Shown: positions 26,282 to 35,973, numbered from the stretch's first letter. The stretch is 64,000 nt of DNA from Belliella aquatica (GCF_014637795.1 NZ_BMFD01000007.1:124001-188000), one strand, 5' to 3'. Numbers and translations: made by a program. The notes: a model not told the origin generated them from the sequence alone.

Positions 26282-27919
26282 TTGGACATAATAAAAAGAA
26301 AGTATTACTGGTGGAATAAATGGACTGGTTTTGCGCTACTTATACTCTTGTTTGTAGCGACGCCATTATTCACTATTTTATTCAAATTATTTACAAGCCC
26401 GGGAGGTAGTTGGTCACATATTGCCAACAACCTCCTTTTTGGGTATTTTCAAAATACGCTCCTTATTTTGTTAGGGGTAGCGTTCAGTACTTTTTTATTG
26501 GGTGTAAGTACAGCATGGTTAGTCTCCAGTTATGAATTCCCAGGAAGGAGATATTTCGAATGGCTATTAATCTTACCATTAGGTTTTCCAGGATATATCA
26601 TGGCTTACACCTATGTTGGTATTTTAGATTATACAGGTCCTATTCAAACCTTTCTCAGGAATACTTTTGATATTCAGGTCAAAGGAAGTCTAATAGATAT
26701 CATGAACCTACCTGGAGCAATTTTCATTCTATCAATCACTTTATTCCCGTATGTTTTCCTCATTGCCCGCTCTTCATTTTTACAACAGTCGAAAACGATG
26801 CAGGAAGCCTCATTTCTATTAGGTGTAAATAGAACAAAAACTTTCTTCAAAGTAGCCTTGCCAATGGCTAGACCTGCGATTGTGGCCGGTATCGCCTTGG
26901 CTTCCATGGAAGTTCTAAACGATTACGGAACAGTCAAATACTTTGGCGTAAACACCTTTACGACAGGAATTTTCAGAGCTTGGTTTTCAATGGGAGACTC
27001 CACGACGGCCATCTATCTCGCAGCAATTTTGATGATTTTCGTTTTTGCTATACTTTATTTGGAATCCATACAGCGAGGAAATCGACAATATTCTTCAGTC
27101 AACGGACTCAATAAACCTACTGCTAGAATACAAGTTTCAACAAAAAATAAGATCTTATACACAACCATTTGCACACTTGTGTTTTTGGTGAGTTTCTTCA
27201 TCCCATTTCTCCAACTTCTCCAATGGGTAAGTATGACTTATATGAAAGTTGTCAATCAAGATTTCTTTCTATTGATTTTTAGAAGTTTTGGATTAGCCGC
27301 ATTGGTTGGGATTTTGGTCGTTATTTTCTCCGTGATTTTACTCTATGCGCTCCGATTAAGCCCCTTCAAATGGGTAAAAAGTATTACTAAAATTGCAACA
27401 CTTGGCTATGCCATTCCGGGCGCTGTAATTGCCGTTGGAGTCATGATTCCCTTATTGGCTTTCGACAAATGGATTTATGATGCCATTTTCTCTTCAAGGG
27501 TTGCAGGGCTGTTTTTATCAGGAACTTTATTTGCTTTGACCTTTGCTTATATCGTGAGATTTATGGCCGTAGGCTATAATCCTGTAGAAGCAGGGTTTCA
27601 GAAAATCGGAATACATATCAATGAAGCTAGCAGACTCCTTGGAGTGAAGAGTACAAAAACACTTTGGAAAATCGATCTTCCCTTGATCAAATCAAGCTTA
27701 TTCTCTGGCATTTTACTGGTTTTTGTAGATGTACTGAAAGAGTTACCTTTAACATTGATTCTTCGTCCTTTCAATTATCAGACTTTGGCCACCAAAGCTT
27801 TTGATATGGCTACTAACGAGATGATCGCTGAATCTGCCAATGCAGCGATGATCATTATCTTAACAGGAATTATCCCGATAATTTTTTTAAATAGAATGAT
27901 CAAAAAAAGAGAATTATAA
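26282..27919 (+). CDS. Fe(III) ABC transporter permease (FbpB-like), TTG start
   Basis: 545 residues, about 12 transmembrane helices in two repeated halves, each with the cytoplasmic EAA loop (QEASFLLGVNRTKTFFKVALPMARPAI and NEASRLLGVKSTKTLWKIDLPLIKSSL). This duplicated layout is typical of FbpB/ThiP permeases. The only usable start is TTG at 26282: the frame is closed by the stop of the binding-protein gene four codons upstream (26270) and no in-frame ATG occurs before the first transmembrane helices. The reading frame is the same as that of the upstream gene. Middle gene of the operon. Confidence 0.9.
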   Translation: MDIIKRKYYWWNKWTGFALLILLFVATPLFTILFKLFTSPGGSWSHIANNLLFGYFQNTLLILLGVAFSTFLLGVSTAWLVSSYEFPGRRYFEWLLILPLGFPGYIMAYTYVGILDYTGPIQTFLRNTFDIQVKGSLIDIMNLPGAIFILSITLFPYVFLIARSSFLQQSKTMQEASFLLGVNRTKTFFKVALPMARPAIVAGIALASMEVLNDYGTVKYFGVNTFTTGIFRAWFSMGDSTTAIYLAAILMIFVFAILYLESIQRGNRQYSSVNGLNKPTARIQVSTKNKILYTTICTLVFLVSFFIPFLQLLQWVSMTYMKVVNQDFFLLIFRSFGLAALVGILVVIFSVILLYALRLSPFKWVKSITKIATLGYAIPGAVIAVGVMIPLLAFDKWIYDAIFSSRVAGLFLSGTLFALTFAYIVRFMAVGYNPVEAGFQKIGIHINEASRLLGVKSTKTLWKIDLPLIKSSLFSGILLVFVDVLKELPLTLILRPFNYQTLATKAFDMATNEMIAESANAAMIIILTGIIPIIFLNRMIKKREL

Positions 27920-27937
27920 GTTTAAAGAAAAAAGAAG

Positions 27938-28975
27938 ATGCCAATCTTATCACTCCAACATATCAACAAGAAATACGGTCAAGCAAAAGACTTTGCTGTC
28001 AATGATGTATCCTTCGATGTTACTGAAGGTGAAATCCTAGCTTTAGTTGGAGAAAGTGGATCTGGTAAGACGACATTACTGAGGTTGATTGCTGGACTTG
28101 AACATCCTGATCAGGGAAGTATATCACTGTCTGGACAAATCATCGTCGAAGGCAGTGAATCGGTGCCTTCGCATGAAAGGAAAGTCGGTATGGTATTCCA
28201 AGATTATGCCTTATTTCCTCATTTGACCATATTGGAAAATGTCACCTTTGGTATTCAAAAATCAAAAGGAAATCGTGATCAAATTGCAAAAGACACATTA
28301 CAACTTGTTGGTTTGACAGAAGACCATAACAAATACCCCCATCAACTCTCAGGAGGACAGCAGCAACGAGTTGCCTTAGCAAGAGCCATTGCACCGAATC
28401 CAAGAATCCTCCTGATGGACGAGCCATTCAGTAATTTGGATGCCATGCTCAAAGATCAGGTTAGAGAAGAAATCCGTCAAATCATCAAAAAGACAGGCAT
28501 TACGGCGATTTTTGTAACACATGATACCAAGGATGCCTTATCAACCGCCGATCGCGTAGCAATCTTACATAAAGGTTTTTTACAACAGCTTGATATTCCC
28601 AAAGTACTCTATGAAAACCCTGTGAATCCTTATGTGGCAAACTTTTTTGGGAAGCGAAATGAAATTCTTGCTACTCCAAGCGAAGAAGGATTTTATACTT
28701 CATTTGGCTTTATTAATGACCCAGAAGCTAGAAAATATAAAACTAAAGTAAAACTACTTTTTAGACCTGAACACGGTGAGGTCGTTCAAAGAAAAGGGCA
28801 ACAAATCAGTGGAAGAATTGTGAAAGTCTCATATTTCGGAAGTCATCAATTAGTCAAAATCTCCGATGATGAAGGTTTTCGCGTTACCATCAGAACGAAC
28901 CCTGGTAGAGTCTTCGATGAAGTGGAGAGAGCCTTTTTCTACCTTTGGAAATACGATATCGAAGAAGCTTTTTAA
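27938..28975 (+). CDS. Fe(III) ABC transporter ATPase (FbpC-like)
   Basis: 345 residues. Walker A GESGSGKTT (38-46), Q-loop in VFQDYALFPHLT, signature LSGGQQQR (~137), Walker B ILLMDEPFSNLD and the switch His in VTHDTKDAL. The C-terminal ~110 residues form the TOBE-like domain (KVKLLFRPEHGEV, GRIVKVSYFGSHQLVKI) of the FbpC/PotA/CysA class. It energises the permease encoded 18 bp upstream; all catalytic residues are present. Last gene of the iron operon, followed by ohrR. Confidence 0.93.
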   Translation: MPILSLQHINKKYGQAKDFAVNDVSFDVTEGEILALVGESGSGKTTLLRLIAGLEHPDQGSISLSGQIIVEGSESVPSHERKVGMVFQDYALFPHLTILENVTFGIQKSKGNRDQIAKDTLQLVGLTEDHNKYPHQLSGGQQQRVALARAIAPNPRILLMDEPFSNLDAMLKDQVREEIRQIIKKTGITAIFVTHDTKDALSTADRVAILHKGFLQQLDIPKVLYENPVNPYVANFFGKRNEILATPSEEGFYTSFGFINDPEARKYKTKVKLLFRPEHGEVVQRKGQQISGRIVKVSYFGSHQLVKISDDEGFRVTIRTNPGRVFDEVERAFFYLWKYDIEEAF

Positions 28976-29023
28976 CTAAATAACAAGAGGAATCCTTCTT
29001 TTTCTAATATAATTGTATTAAAT

Positions 29024-29041
29024 TTAATTGTTTACAATTAA
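29024..29041. promoter_or_regulatory. Candidate OhrR operator
   Basis: TTAATTGTTTACAATTAA is a perfect 8-bp inverted repeat with a 2-bp spacer, 7 bp before the ohrR ATG; ATAATTGTATT just upstream repeats one arm. Known OhrR sites are TACAATT/AATTGTA palindromes, which this matches. Binding would repress ohrR-ohr until organic peroxide oxidises OhrR. Confidence 0.65.
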
Positions 29042-29048
29042 TTAGGAG

Positions 29049-29495
29049 ATGTCAAAAGAACAAAAATCCCTTTTGTTAGAAAATCAAATCTGTTTTCCGC
29101 TCTATGCCGCTTCAAGACTAATCATTCAAGCCTATAGAGAGCCTTTGGAAGAGTTAGGAATCACCTACCCTCAATACTTGGTCATGCTTGTACTTTGGGA
29201 GAAAGATGGGCAAGCGGTCAATGAGATAGGGAAAAAACTACTGCTGGATTCTGGTACTTTGACACCTCTGCTCAAAAGATTAGAGACAAATAATCTTATC
29301 AAAAGAGTCAGAAGTGATCAAGACGAAAGAAAAGTAGAAATTGAATTGACCTTCCAAGGAAAATCGATGAAATCAAAAGCGGAGAAGGTTCCTGAAAAAA
29401 TAATGGAGCGACTAAACAGCTGGGAGCCAAAAGAGTTAGATATACTTACAACAGAAATAAATAAATTAGTAAATACTTTAAACCAACCAATGTAA
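29049..29495 (+). CDS. ohrR: Organic-peroxide sensing repressor OhrR (MarR family)
   Basis: 148 residues, MarR winged helix (YPQYLVMLVLWEKDGQAVNEIGKKLLLDSGTLTPLLKRLETNNLIKR, then wing RSDQDERKVEIELT). The reactive cysteine of OhrR is C15 in ENQICFPLY, at the family's N-terminal position. It has no second Cys near the C-terminus, so it is the one-Cys type (oxidation to a mixed disulfide or sulfenamide). The stop overlaps the ohr start by one base (TAATG), so they form an operon, and its palindromic site is directly upstream. Confidence 0.93.
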   Translation: MSKEQKSLLLENQICFPLYAASRLIIQAYREPLEELGITYPQYLVMLVLWEKDGQAVNEIGKKLLLDSGTLTPLLKRLETNNLIKRVRSDQDERKVEIELTFQGKSMKSKAEKVPEKIMERLNSWEPKELDILTTEINKLVNTLNQPM

Positions 29496-29917
29496 TGGAA
29501 AAAATAACAATTGATTACACTGCAACAGCAGTAAATACGGGTGGAAGAAAAGGTCATGTAAAAACTGAAGATGGCCAATTGGATTTTGACGTGGCTATGC
29601 CTAAGGAAATTGGTGGACCGGGAGGAAAGACCAATCCTGAGCAACTTTTTGCAGCAGGATATGCCGCATGTTTCGGAGGAGCATTAGGTGCAGTAGCCAA
29701 AGGGGTGAAATTGGATGATGCGGAGATTACTGTGAAAGCACACCTTGGCAAAACCGAAGCAGGTGGGTTTGGACTCGCTGTAGATATTCATTGCAAGATA
29801 CCTCAAGCTGGATCTTTAGAAGAAGCACAAAAACTCGTAGAAGCAGCTCATGAAGTTTGTCCTTACTCCAAAGCCACTAGGGGTAATATTGAAGTAAATG
29901 TGAAAGCAATAGCTTAA
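29495..29917 (+). CDS. ohr: Organic hydroperoxide resistance protein Ohr (OsmC family)
   Basis: 140 residues. Peroxidatic Cys59 (AAGYAACFGGAL) and resolving Cys122 (HEVCPYSKATRGN) in the Ohr arrangement, plus the conserved GGPGGKTNPEQLF. It reduces organic hydroperoxides to alcohols in the cytoplasm using lipoylated proteins. Transcribed with ohrR and followed by a strong terminator. Together with oxyR and the iron importer this makes a peroxide/iron block. Confidence 0.96.
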   Translation: MEKITIDYTATAVNTGGRKGHVKTEDGQLDFDVAMPKEIGGPGGKTNPEQLFAAGYAACFGGALGAVAKGVKLDDAEITVKAHLGKTEAGGFGLAVDIHCKIPQAGSLEEAQKLVEAAHEVCPYSKATRGNIEVNVKAIA

Positions 29918-29923
29918 AATTAG

Positions 29924-29953
29924 AAAAGAGCCATCGTATTTGATGGCTCTTTT
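29924..29953 (+). terminator. Terminator of ohrR-ohr
   Basis: AAAAGAGCCATC / GATGGCTCTTTT, a perfect 12-bp stem with a T7 run, 6 bp after the ohr stop. Confidence 0.92.
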
Positions 29954-29990
29954 TTTATGAATTGTATATTTTTTCTAAGAGCACCTTTTT

Positions 29991-31388
29991 TTATGGCTCC
30001 ACTAAGATCCGGTATGAGTTATACAATATCAAAATATCCTCTACATAATTGACTGCAACATGGCCTTTGGCGTAGCCACTTCGGACGATTGGGTCACGGT
30101 AGTATTCAGGATCTGTTTTAAGTTTTAGAAAATGAGATACATGCTCCCAATATTGGGGGTTCTTTCCATATTTCATAGTTAATTTCCACGCATCTTCCAC
30201 ATGACCATGGCCTATGTTGTATGAAGCTAGAATAAACTTAATTCTTTCATTGGACTCAGGAATTCGCTCCCTCCAAAATTTATCCAAGTACTTTAAGAAA
30301 TTAACTCCACCCATTAAACTTTGATAAGGATCATTCGCATCTTCTACGCCGAACCTTTCCAAGGTCACAGGCATGAGTTGAAGCAATCCTGTTGCCCCTG
30401 CATAAGATGTAGCTTCGGGATTGAATGCTGACTCTTTGTACACCAATGAAGCTAATAATCTCCAATCCCAACCTAAATTCTCAGCTGCAGTTTTGATAAT
30501 TTCATCGTACACAGAAATCCTATTTCCTCCCAATGATGAAAATGCACTATTTGTTCTGAAATAATTATTTTTTGAATTGAGAAAATATTTAGCATATAGA
30601 GTCGCCAAATATCCTGACTTTGAACGCTTAGCTATCCAAGTATTAATAGATTTTTCAAGATCAGGGGCATTGGTTCGGACTGCCCACGCTACTGGAGATT
30701 TCTCGCTAATTTCCAAACTGACATCCAAATCATCGTAATAGGTGGAATTAACTAATGCTAAATCTTTATCCACAACAGTATAATCAATTTCACTCTCTAA
30801 AACTTTAGCAATCAACTGCTCCCGTCCATCTCTCACTTCAATGATATATAAAGAAAAAGTACTATCCTGACTAATATTACGGAGTTGAGACTTGTAAATC
30901 GCACCTTGAGGAATGTAAATGGTATGATCACGAAGTTGCTCTACATCTTTAATTAAATCTCCCTGACGCCTTTGCACCAAAACTGTACTTACTTCGCCAA
31001 TAGGTGCACTGAAATTGGCGAATTTCTTTCGTTCTTCAGAGATTTCGAGATTCATGGCGATGATGTCTGCCTTCCCGTTGTTGAGTAAAATAAAAGCTTC
31101 ATCAATATCCGATTTGATAATCAGATGAAGACGAACTCCAAGACTACTCGCTAGATTCCTCAAAAGTTCAAATTCATAGCCCATCCTTCTTCCCCTGTAG
31201 ATATAATAACTCGTAGAAGAATTATCCACAACGGCTCTGATGTACCCTCTTTTTTTGATTTCCTCTAAGTCAAGGGTTACAGGGTCTTCCCAAAAAGCTG
31301 TTTCTTTCTTTTTTTCTAAAAATGTACATTGAACACCAAAAGTGATCAAAAGCAAAGTAAATAGGATTGTTGTTAATATTTTTTTCAT
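29991..31388 (-). CDS. MltF-like lytic transglycosylase lipoprotein
   Basis: 465 residues with two domains. After a lipoprotein signal (Cys21, ITFGVQC) residues ~45-270 are a periplasmic binding protein domain type 3 (RGYIRAVVDNSSTSYYIYRGRRMGYEFELL, KADIIAMNLEISEERKKFANFS). Residues ~290-430 are an SLT transglycosylase domain with catalytic E319 (VYKESAFNPEA), GATGLLQLMP and ASYNIGHGH. This order is that of MltF, which cleaves peptidoglycan glycan strands to anhydromuropeptides; the N-terminal domain regulates it in E. coli. Monocistronic. Confidence 0.92.
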   Translation of the reverse strand: MKKILTTILFTLLLITFGVQCTFLEKKKETAFWEDPVTLDLEEIKKRGYIRAVVDNSSTSYYIYRGRRMGYEFELLRNLASSLGVRLHLIIKSDIDEAFILLNNGKADIIAMNLEISEERKKFANFSAPIGEVSTVLVQRRQGDLIKDVEQLRDHTIYIPQGAIYKSQLRNISQDSTFSLYIIEVRDGREQLIAKVLESEIDYTVVDKDLALVNSTYYDDLDVSLEISEKSPVAWAVRTNAPDLEKSINTWIAKRSKSGYLATLYAKYFLNSKNNYFRTNSAFSSLGGNRISVYDEIIKTAAENLGWDWRLLASLVYKESAFNPEATSYAGATGLLQLMPVTLERFGVEDANDPYQSLMGGVNFLKYLDKFWRERIPESNERIKFILASYNIGHGHVEDAWKLTMKYGKNPQYWEHVSHFLKLKTDPEYYRDPIVRSGYAKGHVAVNYVEDILILYNSYRILVEP

Positions 31389-31502
31389 GTATCATGGTTC
31401 AAAAAGCTGAACACTTCTTGATAACTTGGTATCAATCACCACATTTAGCAAATAATATACCAATAATAAATGAGTAAAAACAGCTTAACCTACATACAAT
31501 AA

Positions 31503-31535
31503 AAAAACCTTCCTGTTGGACACAGAGAGGCTTTC
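31503..31535 (-). terminator. Probable terminator of the efflux operon
   Basis: On the minus strand an imperfect hairpin (AAAGCCTCTCTGT ... ACAGGAAGGTTT) is followed by a T7 run, about 30 bp after the tolC-like stop. Pairing has several mismatches. Confidence 0.5.
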
Positions 31536-31562
31536 CTTATAATTTTTCTAATCACTAGTCAG

Positions 31563-32909
31563 TTATCTATCTAGTAATCCAAGTCGTTCTTCACTATTTT
31601 GAAAATAAATCTTGCCCGAAAGCCTCAACAACTCAATCTCACTTTCTTTAATATTGAAAAGGGAGGAAATCAATCTATCTTCAGCTGTTAGTAAATTGAC
31701 TTGAGCATCTCTAAATTCAAGGTAATTTGCGATTCCTAGTCTGAATCTTTCCAAAGCTATGTCAGTATTTTCAACAGCTACTTCGTAATTCTTCCTTTCA
31801 ATTTCTAACAACTTTTTACTATTTTCATAAGCAGTATAGGCTCGATGAATGTCTGAAGTCATTTGAATTTCATACTGATCTAAGGCTAACTCAGAGTTAT
31901 ATCTGGCTACTTTAGCACTTTGAATTCTTTTATTCAAAGTAAATCCACTGAATAAATTCAAAGTGATATTTGCTCCGTAATTGAAACCTTGCCTTTGATT
32001 TTGAAGAAGGAAACCTGCTTGAGAATTCAAAGTATTATTCGCGTAAGCACCATTCAAATTGAATGATGGCAATCTCTGCGCCTGCAATTCCCGCAATTGA
32101 AGAAAAGCTACATTCTCTTGCCTTTGAGTTACTAGAAACTGCTTATTGTTGAGATATGCATTCTCCAATAAATCTTCAAGCCTTAAATTTTCCGTAATAA
32201 CGATGGTATCCTTGACAACAAATTCATCAGCAGGTGATAAAGCCAATAATTCATTTAAATTAATTCTAGCAGTCTGAATTATCTGTTCTTGATTGACTGA
32301 AAGAGACAAATCAGTATTGTAATCCACTTGTGCGGTAAGAAAATCTCTCTTTCCTGCTCCCCCTAGTTCATAGCGTGCTTCAGCAATTTCTAAACGAGAT
32401 TTTGAAAACTCAAGTGTCTTCTCCAGTACTTTTTGCCTTTGGAGCTCCAAAACCAACCGATAATAAGAAGAAGATACAGCAGCAACTAGATTTTCTACAG
32501 CAACCTTCGCATCCAACTCACTTATTTCAGCTAATTTTCCTAATCTTCTTAATGTAACTACAGCCTCAGGATTGAATCCATAGATTGCCGAAACGGTGAA
32601 ATTCTCTGTATCAGATTTAGCACCTGATATTTCGTTAGGAGAAGAGGAAGTTGCAAATAGTTGCTCAACATCTTCCTTACTATAGTTTTGAGTATAAACC
32701 GCATTAACGACGGGCAAAAAGGAAGTTCCAAAACCAATTTGCTTGTCATAATCAGCTAAGAGCACATTATTCACGGCTATTTTCACTCCATAATTTTTCT
32801 CCAGACCGATCATAATAGCCTTTTCAAGATTCAGCATTTCACTCTCTTGAGCGAAAGAGAATAATGACCATTGGGACAAAAAGAATATTATTAAAAGAAG
32901 TTTTTTCAT
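31563..32909 (-). CDS. TolC family outer-membrane efflux protein
   Basis: 448 residues. Signal peptide MKKLLLIIFFLSQWSLFSFAQ, not a lipoprotein. Two internally repeated outer-membrane efflux halves: residues ~35-220 and ~230-430, each with long helical hairpins (VSSSYYRLVLELQRQKVLEKTLEFSKSRLEIAEARYELGGAGKRDFLTAQVDY and AYENSKKLLEIERKNYEVAVENTDIALERFRLGIANYLEFRDAQVNLL). Forms the trimeric outer-membrane channel of the RND pump encoded with it. It shares one base with the RND gene stop (TAATG), so translation is coupled. Last gene of the operon. Confidence 0.93.
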   Translation of the reverse strand: MKKLLLIIFFLSQWSLFSFAQESEMLNLEKAIMIGLEKNYGVKIAVNNVLLADYDKQIGFGTSFLPVVNAVYTQNYSKEDVEQLFATSSSPNEISGAKSDTENFTVSAIYGFNPEAVVTLRRLGKLAEISELDAKVAVENLVAAVSSSYYRLVLELQRQKVLEKTLEFSKSRLEIAEARYELGGAGKRDFLTAQVDYNTDLSLSVNQEQIIQTARINLNELLALSPADEFVVKDTIVITENLRLEDLLENAYLNNKQFLVTQRQENVAFLQLRELQAQRLPSFNLNGAYANNTLNSQAGFLLQNQRQGFNYGANITLNLFSGFTLNKRIQSAKVARYNSELALDQYEIQMTSDIHRAYTAYENSKKLLEIERKNYEVAVENTDIALERFRLGIANYLEFRDAQVNLLTAEDRLISSLFNIKESEIELLRLSGKIYFQNSEERLGLLDR

Positions 32910-35900
32910 TATGCTCTTGCTAGTCTTCCTTTTTTGGAGGTAAGGAAAGTATAAATTGCTGGAATTATAAATAAGGTCAATATGGTGGCGAAAGTTAATC
33001 CACCAATGACTGCTACACCCATCGGAACTCTACCTTCTGAACCAGCACCAAGTGCCAAAGCAATAGGAAGTATCCCCAGAATAGTGGATAAACTAGTCAT
33101 TAAAATAGGTCGAAATCTTGCACTTGCTGCTCCGATGATGGCTTCGTCGATAGACATCCCTTGTGCTTTTCTTTGGTTGGCAAACTCCACGATCAAAATA
33201 CCATTTTTGGTCACCAAGCCTATCAGCATGATAATTCCTATTTGACTAAAAATATTTAAAGTAAAGTCAAACATCCACAAAGAAGCTAAAGCCCCAAACA
33301 ATGCCAACGGAACCGTAAACATGATTGTAAGGGGATCTAAGAAGCTTTCAAACTGTGCAGATAGCACGAGGTAAATAAGTACAAGTGCAAACAAGAACGC
33401 GAAGATTAAGCTATTAGAACTTTCTCGATATTCTTTGGATAATCCTGCAACATCAGTACTGAATGACTCATCGAGAACTTCAGAGGCAATCCTATCCATT
33501 TCATCAAGACCATTTCCTATCGTGAATCCAGGTGCAAGATTTGCCGATACTGTTGCACTTACGAATCGATTGAATCGATAGAGTTGAGGCGGTGTACTTT
33601 TCTCTCGGATCCTGACAAGATTATCTAATTGGACAAGATTACCATTCTCAGCCCTCACATAGAGCATTCTCAGGTTAATAGGTTCGTTACGATCTTCAAT
33701 TTGCATTTCACCTACAACTTGATATTGCTTACCGCTCATGATGAAATATGCAAATCGCTGTCCTGAATAGGATAATTGTAAGGTTCTTGCAATTTCTTGC
33801 ACAGAAACACCAACATTTCTAGCTTTCTCTCTGTCGATTTCAACCTCTATTTCAGGCTTGGTGAATTTAAGATTGATATCTGCATAGCTAAATGTTTCGC
33901 TTTGATTCGCTTGACTCATAAATTCAGGAATAACCTCTTTGAGTTTCTCTAAAGTCGGTGCCTGTAAGACATATTGAACAGGAAGACCTGCTCTTCTATC
34001 TCCAATCGATGGTGCTTGAGTTGCGAAAGCTCTGACTGAAGTGAATTTTGTTAGCCTCTTAGAAACTTCATCATAAATCTCCTGTTGCGATCTTTCTCTT
34101 TCTTCTGCATCCTTGAGAATCAATCTTAGGAAACCAGAGTTGGTACTAGAGGTTCCAAAGCCTGGAGAGGTAACTGTGATAATTCCTGCTCTTTCATCAT
34201 CAGGAATTTCAGTGAGAAATTCTTTAGTCATCTCATCAATAACCTGATCCATATATTCAAAAGTGGCTCCTTCAGGACCACTGAGATTGACTCTCATTTC
34301 ACCTCTATCTTCTATTGGAGAAAGTTCTGTTGGAATGATTTGGAAAAGCTGATAAATTCCGAAAGCCATCAAAACGACAACCAAGAAAGCTACCCATCTT
34401 ACCTTCATAAACCCATCCAAAGCATCACTATATTTCTCATTTAGCCATAAAAAAATTGGCTCAGTCTTATTGTAGAACCAGTTTTGTTTTTCTCTTTTTT
34501 TGAGCAATTTCGAACTCAGCATAGGAGTCATTGTCAAAGCCACAAAAGATGAAATGATCACAGCACCTGCCACAACAACACCAAATTCTCTAAATAGCCT
34601 CCCTGTCGTTCCCGTCAAAAATATTACTGGTAAAAACACTGCCGCAAGAGCTACTGTTGTCGCAATTACAGCGAAGAAAATCTCCTCAGCTCCTTTTTCA
34701 GCAGCTTTTTCAGGGGTTTCACCTTTTTCTATTCTAGTGTAAATATTCTCCAATACTACAATGGCATCATCCACTACAAGGCCTATGGACAAAACAATAC
34801 CGAGCAATGTCAATACATTGATAGAGAAATCTGCTATGTACATGATGAAAAACACCCCAATCAAGGAAATTGGAATGGTCAACACAGGAATGAATGTGGT
34901 CCTCCAATCTCTCAAAAACAAAAAGATGATCAATACCACAAGGATAAAGGCAAGAATGATTGTTTCCTGCACCTCAGCTATGGAAGACCTGATAAATCTG
35001 GTGGAATCAAAACCAATATCTAGTAATATATCTTCAGGAAGATCCTTCTTAATGGAAATTAACCTCTTATTAAACTCATCTACAATTTCAATATTATTTG
35101 ATCCAGGCAAAGGCACGAGCACTACACCTACCATAGGTATGCCATCTCGTTTCAAAACCGTCCTTTCGTTCAGAGCTGCCAATTCTGCGTTTCCTATATC
35201 TTGAAACTTAACGATGTTGTTTTGATCTTCTTTGATTATCAAATCATTGAATTCTTGTGGGGAACTCAATCTACTCTTTGTCCTTACAGACAATTCAATC
35301 GAAGAACCTTCGATTCTTCCAGAAGGAAGTTCGACATTTTCACTTTGTACCTTGCTCAGCACATCCAAAGGAGTAACTCCGTAAGAGGCCATTCTCAATG
35401 GATCCATTCTGAGACGAATGGCATATTCTTTTTCTCCCCAAATCTGAACTGTACTCACTCCAGGGATAGTCTGGAGCCTTTCTTTGAAAATATTATTAGC
35501 TATCTCTGACAGTTCCAACAAAGAGCGTCTATCACTTTGAACATTCAAAAATACGATGGGCTGTGAATCAGAATCTGCTTTTGAAACCACGGGAGGTTCA
35601 GTATCCGGAGGAAGATTTCTTTGCGCCCCAGAAACCTTGTCCCTCACATCATTTGCGGCGGCTTCCAAATCAGCACCGACATCAAACTCAACAGTGATAT
35701 TACTCGTACCGTCATTACTCGTTGACGTCAATGACTTAATTCCTGCTATACCATTGATCGCTTCTTCCAAAGGCTCAGTAATCTGCGCTTCAATGACGTC
35801 TGCATTTGCCCCAACGTAAGTAGTTCTGACATTAATGATTGGAGGATCTACGCTTGGAAATTCTCTTACACCTAAAAAACTGATACCAATAATCCCAAAC

Positions 35901-35971
35901 AAAGTGATTGTCAAAGACATTACTATTGCCAAAACTGGCCTTCGAATACTAATGGTAGATAAACTTGCCAT
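32909..35971 (-). CDS. RND multidrug efflux permease (AcrB/HAE1-like)
   Basis: 1020 residues, the usual length. Twelve transmembrane helices with two large periplasmic loops. The proton-relay aspartate pair is in VVDDAIVVLEN (around residue 405), and the RND signatures EFPSVDPPIINV and GLVTKNGILIVEFANQRKAQG are present. Trimeric, inner-membrane, proton-driven; exports hydrophobic drugs, bile-salt-like compounds or other toxicants, and the exact substrate cannot be told. The MFP gene stops 2 bp before its ATG and the tolC-like gene overlaps its stop, so it is the third gene of a tight operon. Confidence 0.96.
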   Translation of the reverse strand: MASLSTISIRRPVLAIVMSLTITLFGIIGISFLGVREFPSVDPPIINVRTTYVGANADVIEAQITEPLEEAINGIAGIKSLTSTSNDGTSNITVEFDVGADLEAAANDVRDKVSGAQRNLPPDTEPPVVSKADSDSQPIVFLNVQSDRRSLLELSEIANNIFKERLQTIPGVSTVQIWGEKEYAIRLRMDPLRMASYGVTPLDVLSKVQSENVELPSGRIEGSSIELSVRTKSRLSSPQEFNDLIIKEDQNNIVKFQDIGNAELAALNERTVLKRDGIPMVGVVLVPLPGSNNIEIVDEFNKRLISIKKDLPEDILLDIGFDSTRFIRSSIAEVQETIILAFILVVLIIFLFLRDWRTTFIPVLTIPISLIGVFFIMYIADFSINVLTLLGIVLSIGLVVDDAIVVLENIYTRIEKGETPEKAAEKGAEEIFFAVIATTVALAAVFLPVIFLTGTTGRLFREFGVVVAGAVIISSFVALTMTPMLSSKLLKKREKQNWFYNKTEPIFLWLNEKYSDALDGFMKVRWVAFLVVVLMAFGIYQLFQIIPTELSPIEDRGEMRVNLSGPEGATFEYMDQVIDEMTKEFLTEIPDDERAGIITVTSPGFGTSSTNSGFLRLILKDAEERERSQQEIYDEVSKRLTKFTSVRAFATQAPSIGDRRAGLPVQYVLQAPTLEKLKEVIPEFMSQANQSETFSYADINLKFTKPEIEVEIDREKARNVGVSVQEIARTLQLSYSGQRFAYFIMSGKQYQVVGEMQIEDRNEPINLRMLYVRAENGNLVQLDNLVRIREKSTPPQLYRFNRFVSATVSANLAPGFTIGNGLDEMDRIASEVLDESFSTDVAGLSKEYRESSNSLIFAFLFALVLIYLVLSAQFESFLDPLTIMFTVPLALFGALASLWMFDFTLNIFSQIGIIMLIGLVTKNGILIVEFANQRKAQGMSIDEAIIGAASARFRPILMTSLSTILGILPIALALGAGSEGRVPMGVAVIGGLTFATILTLFIIPAIYTFLTSKKGRLARA

Positions 35972-35973
35972 GA

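Noticed and set aside
34761-35509. Long frames antisense to the RND permease
   Set aside because: They overlap a clear 1020-residue transporter gene and look like no known protein.
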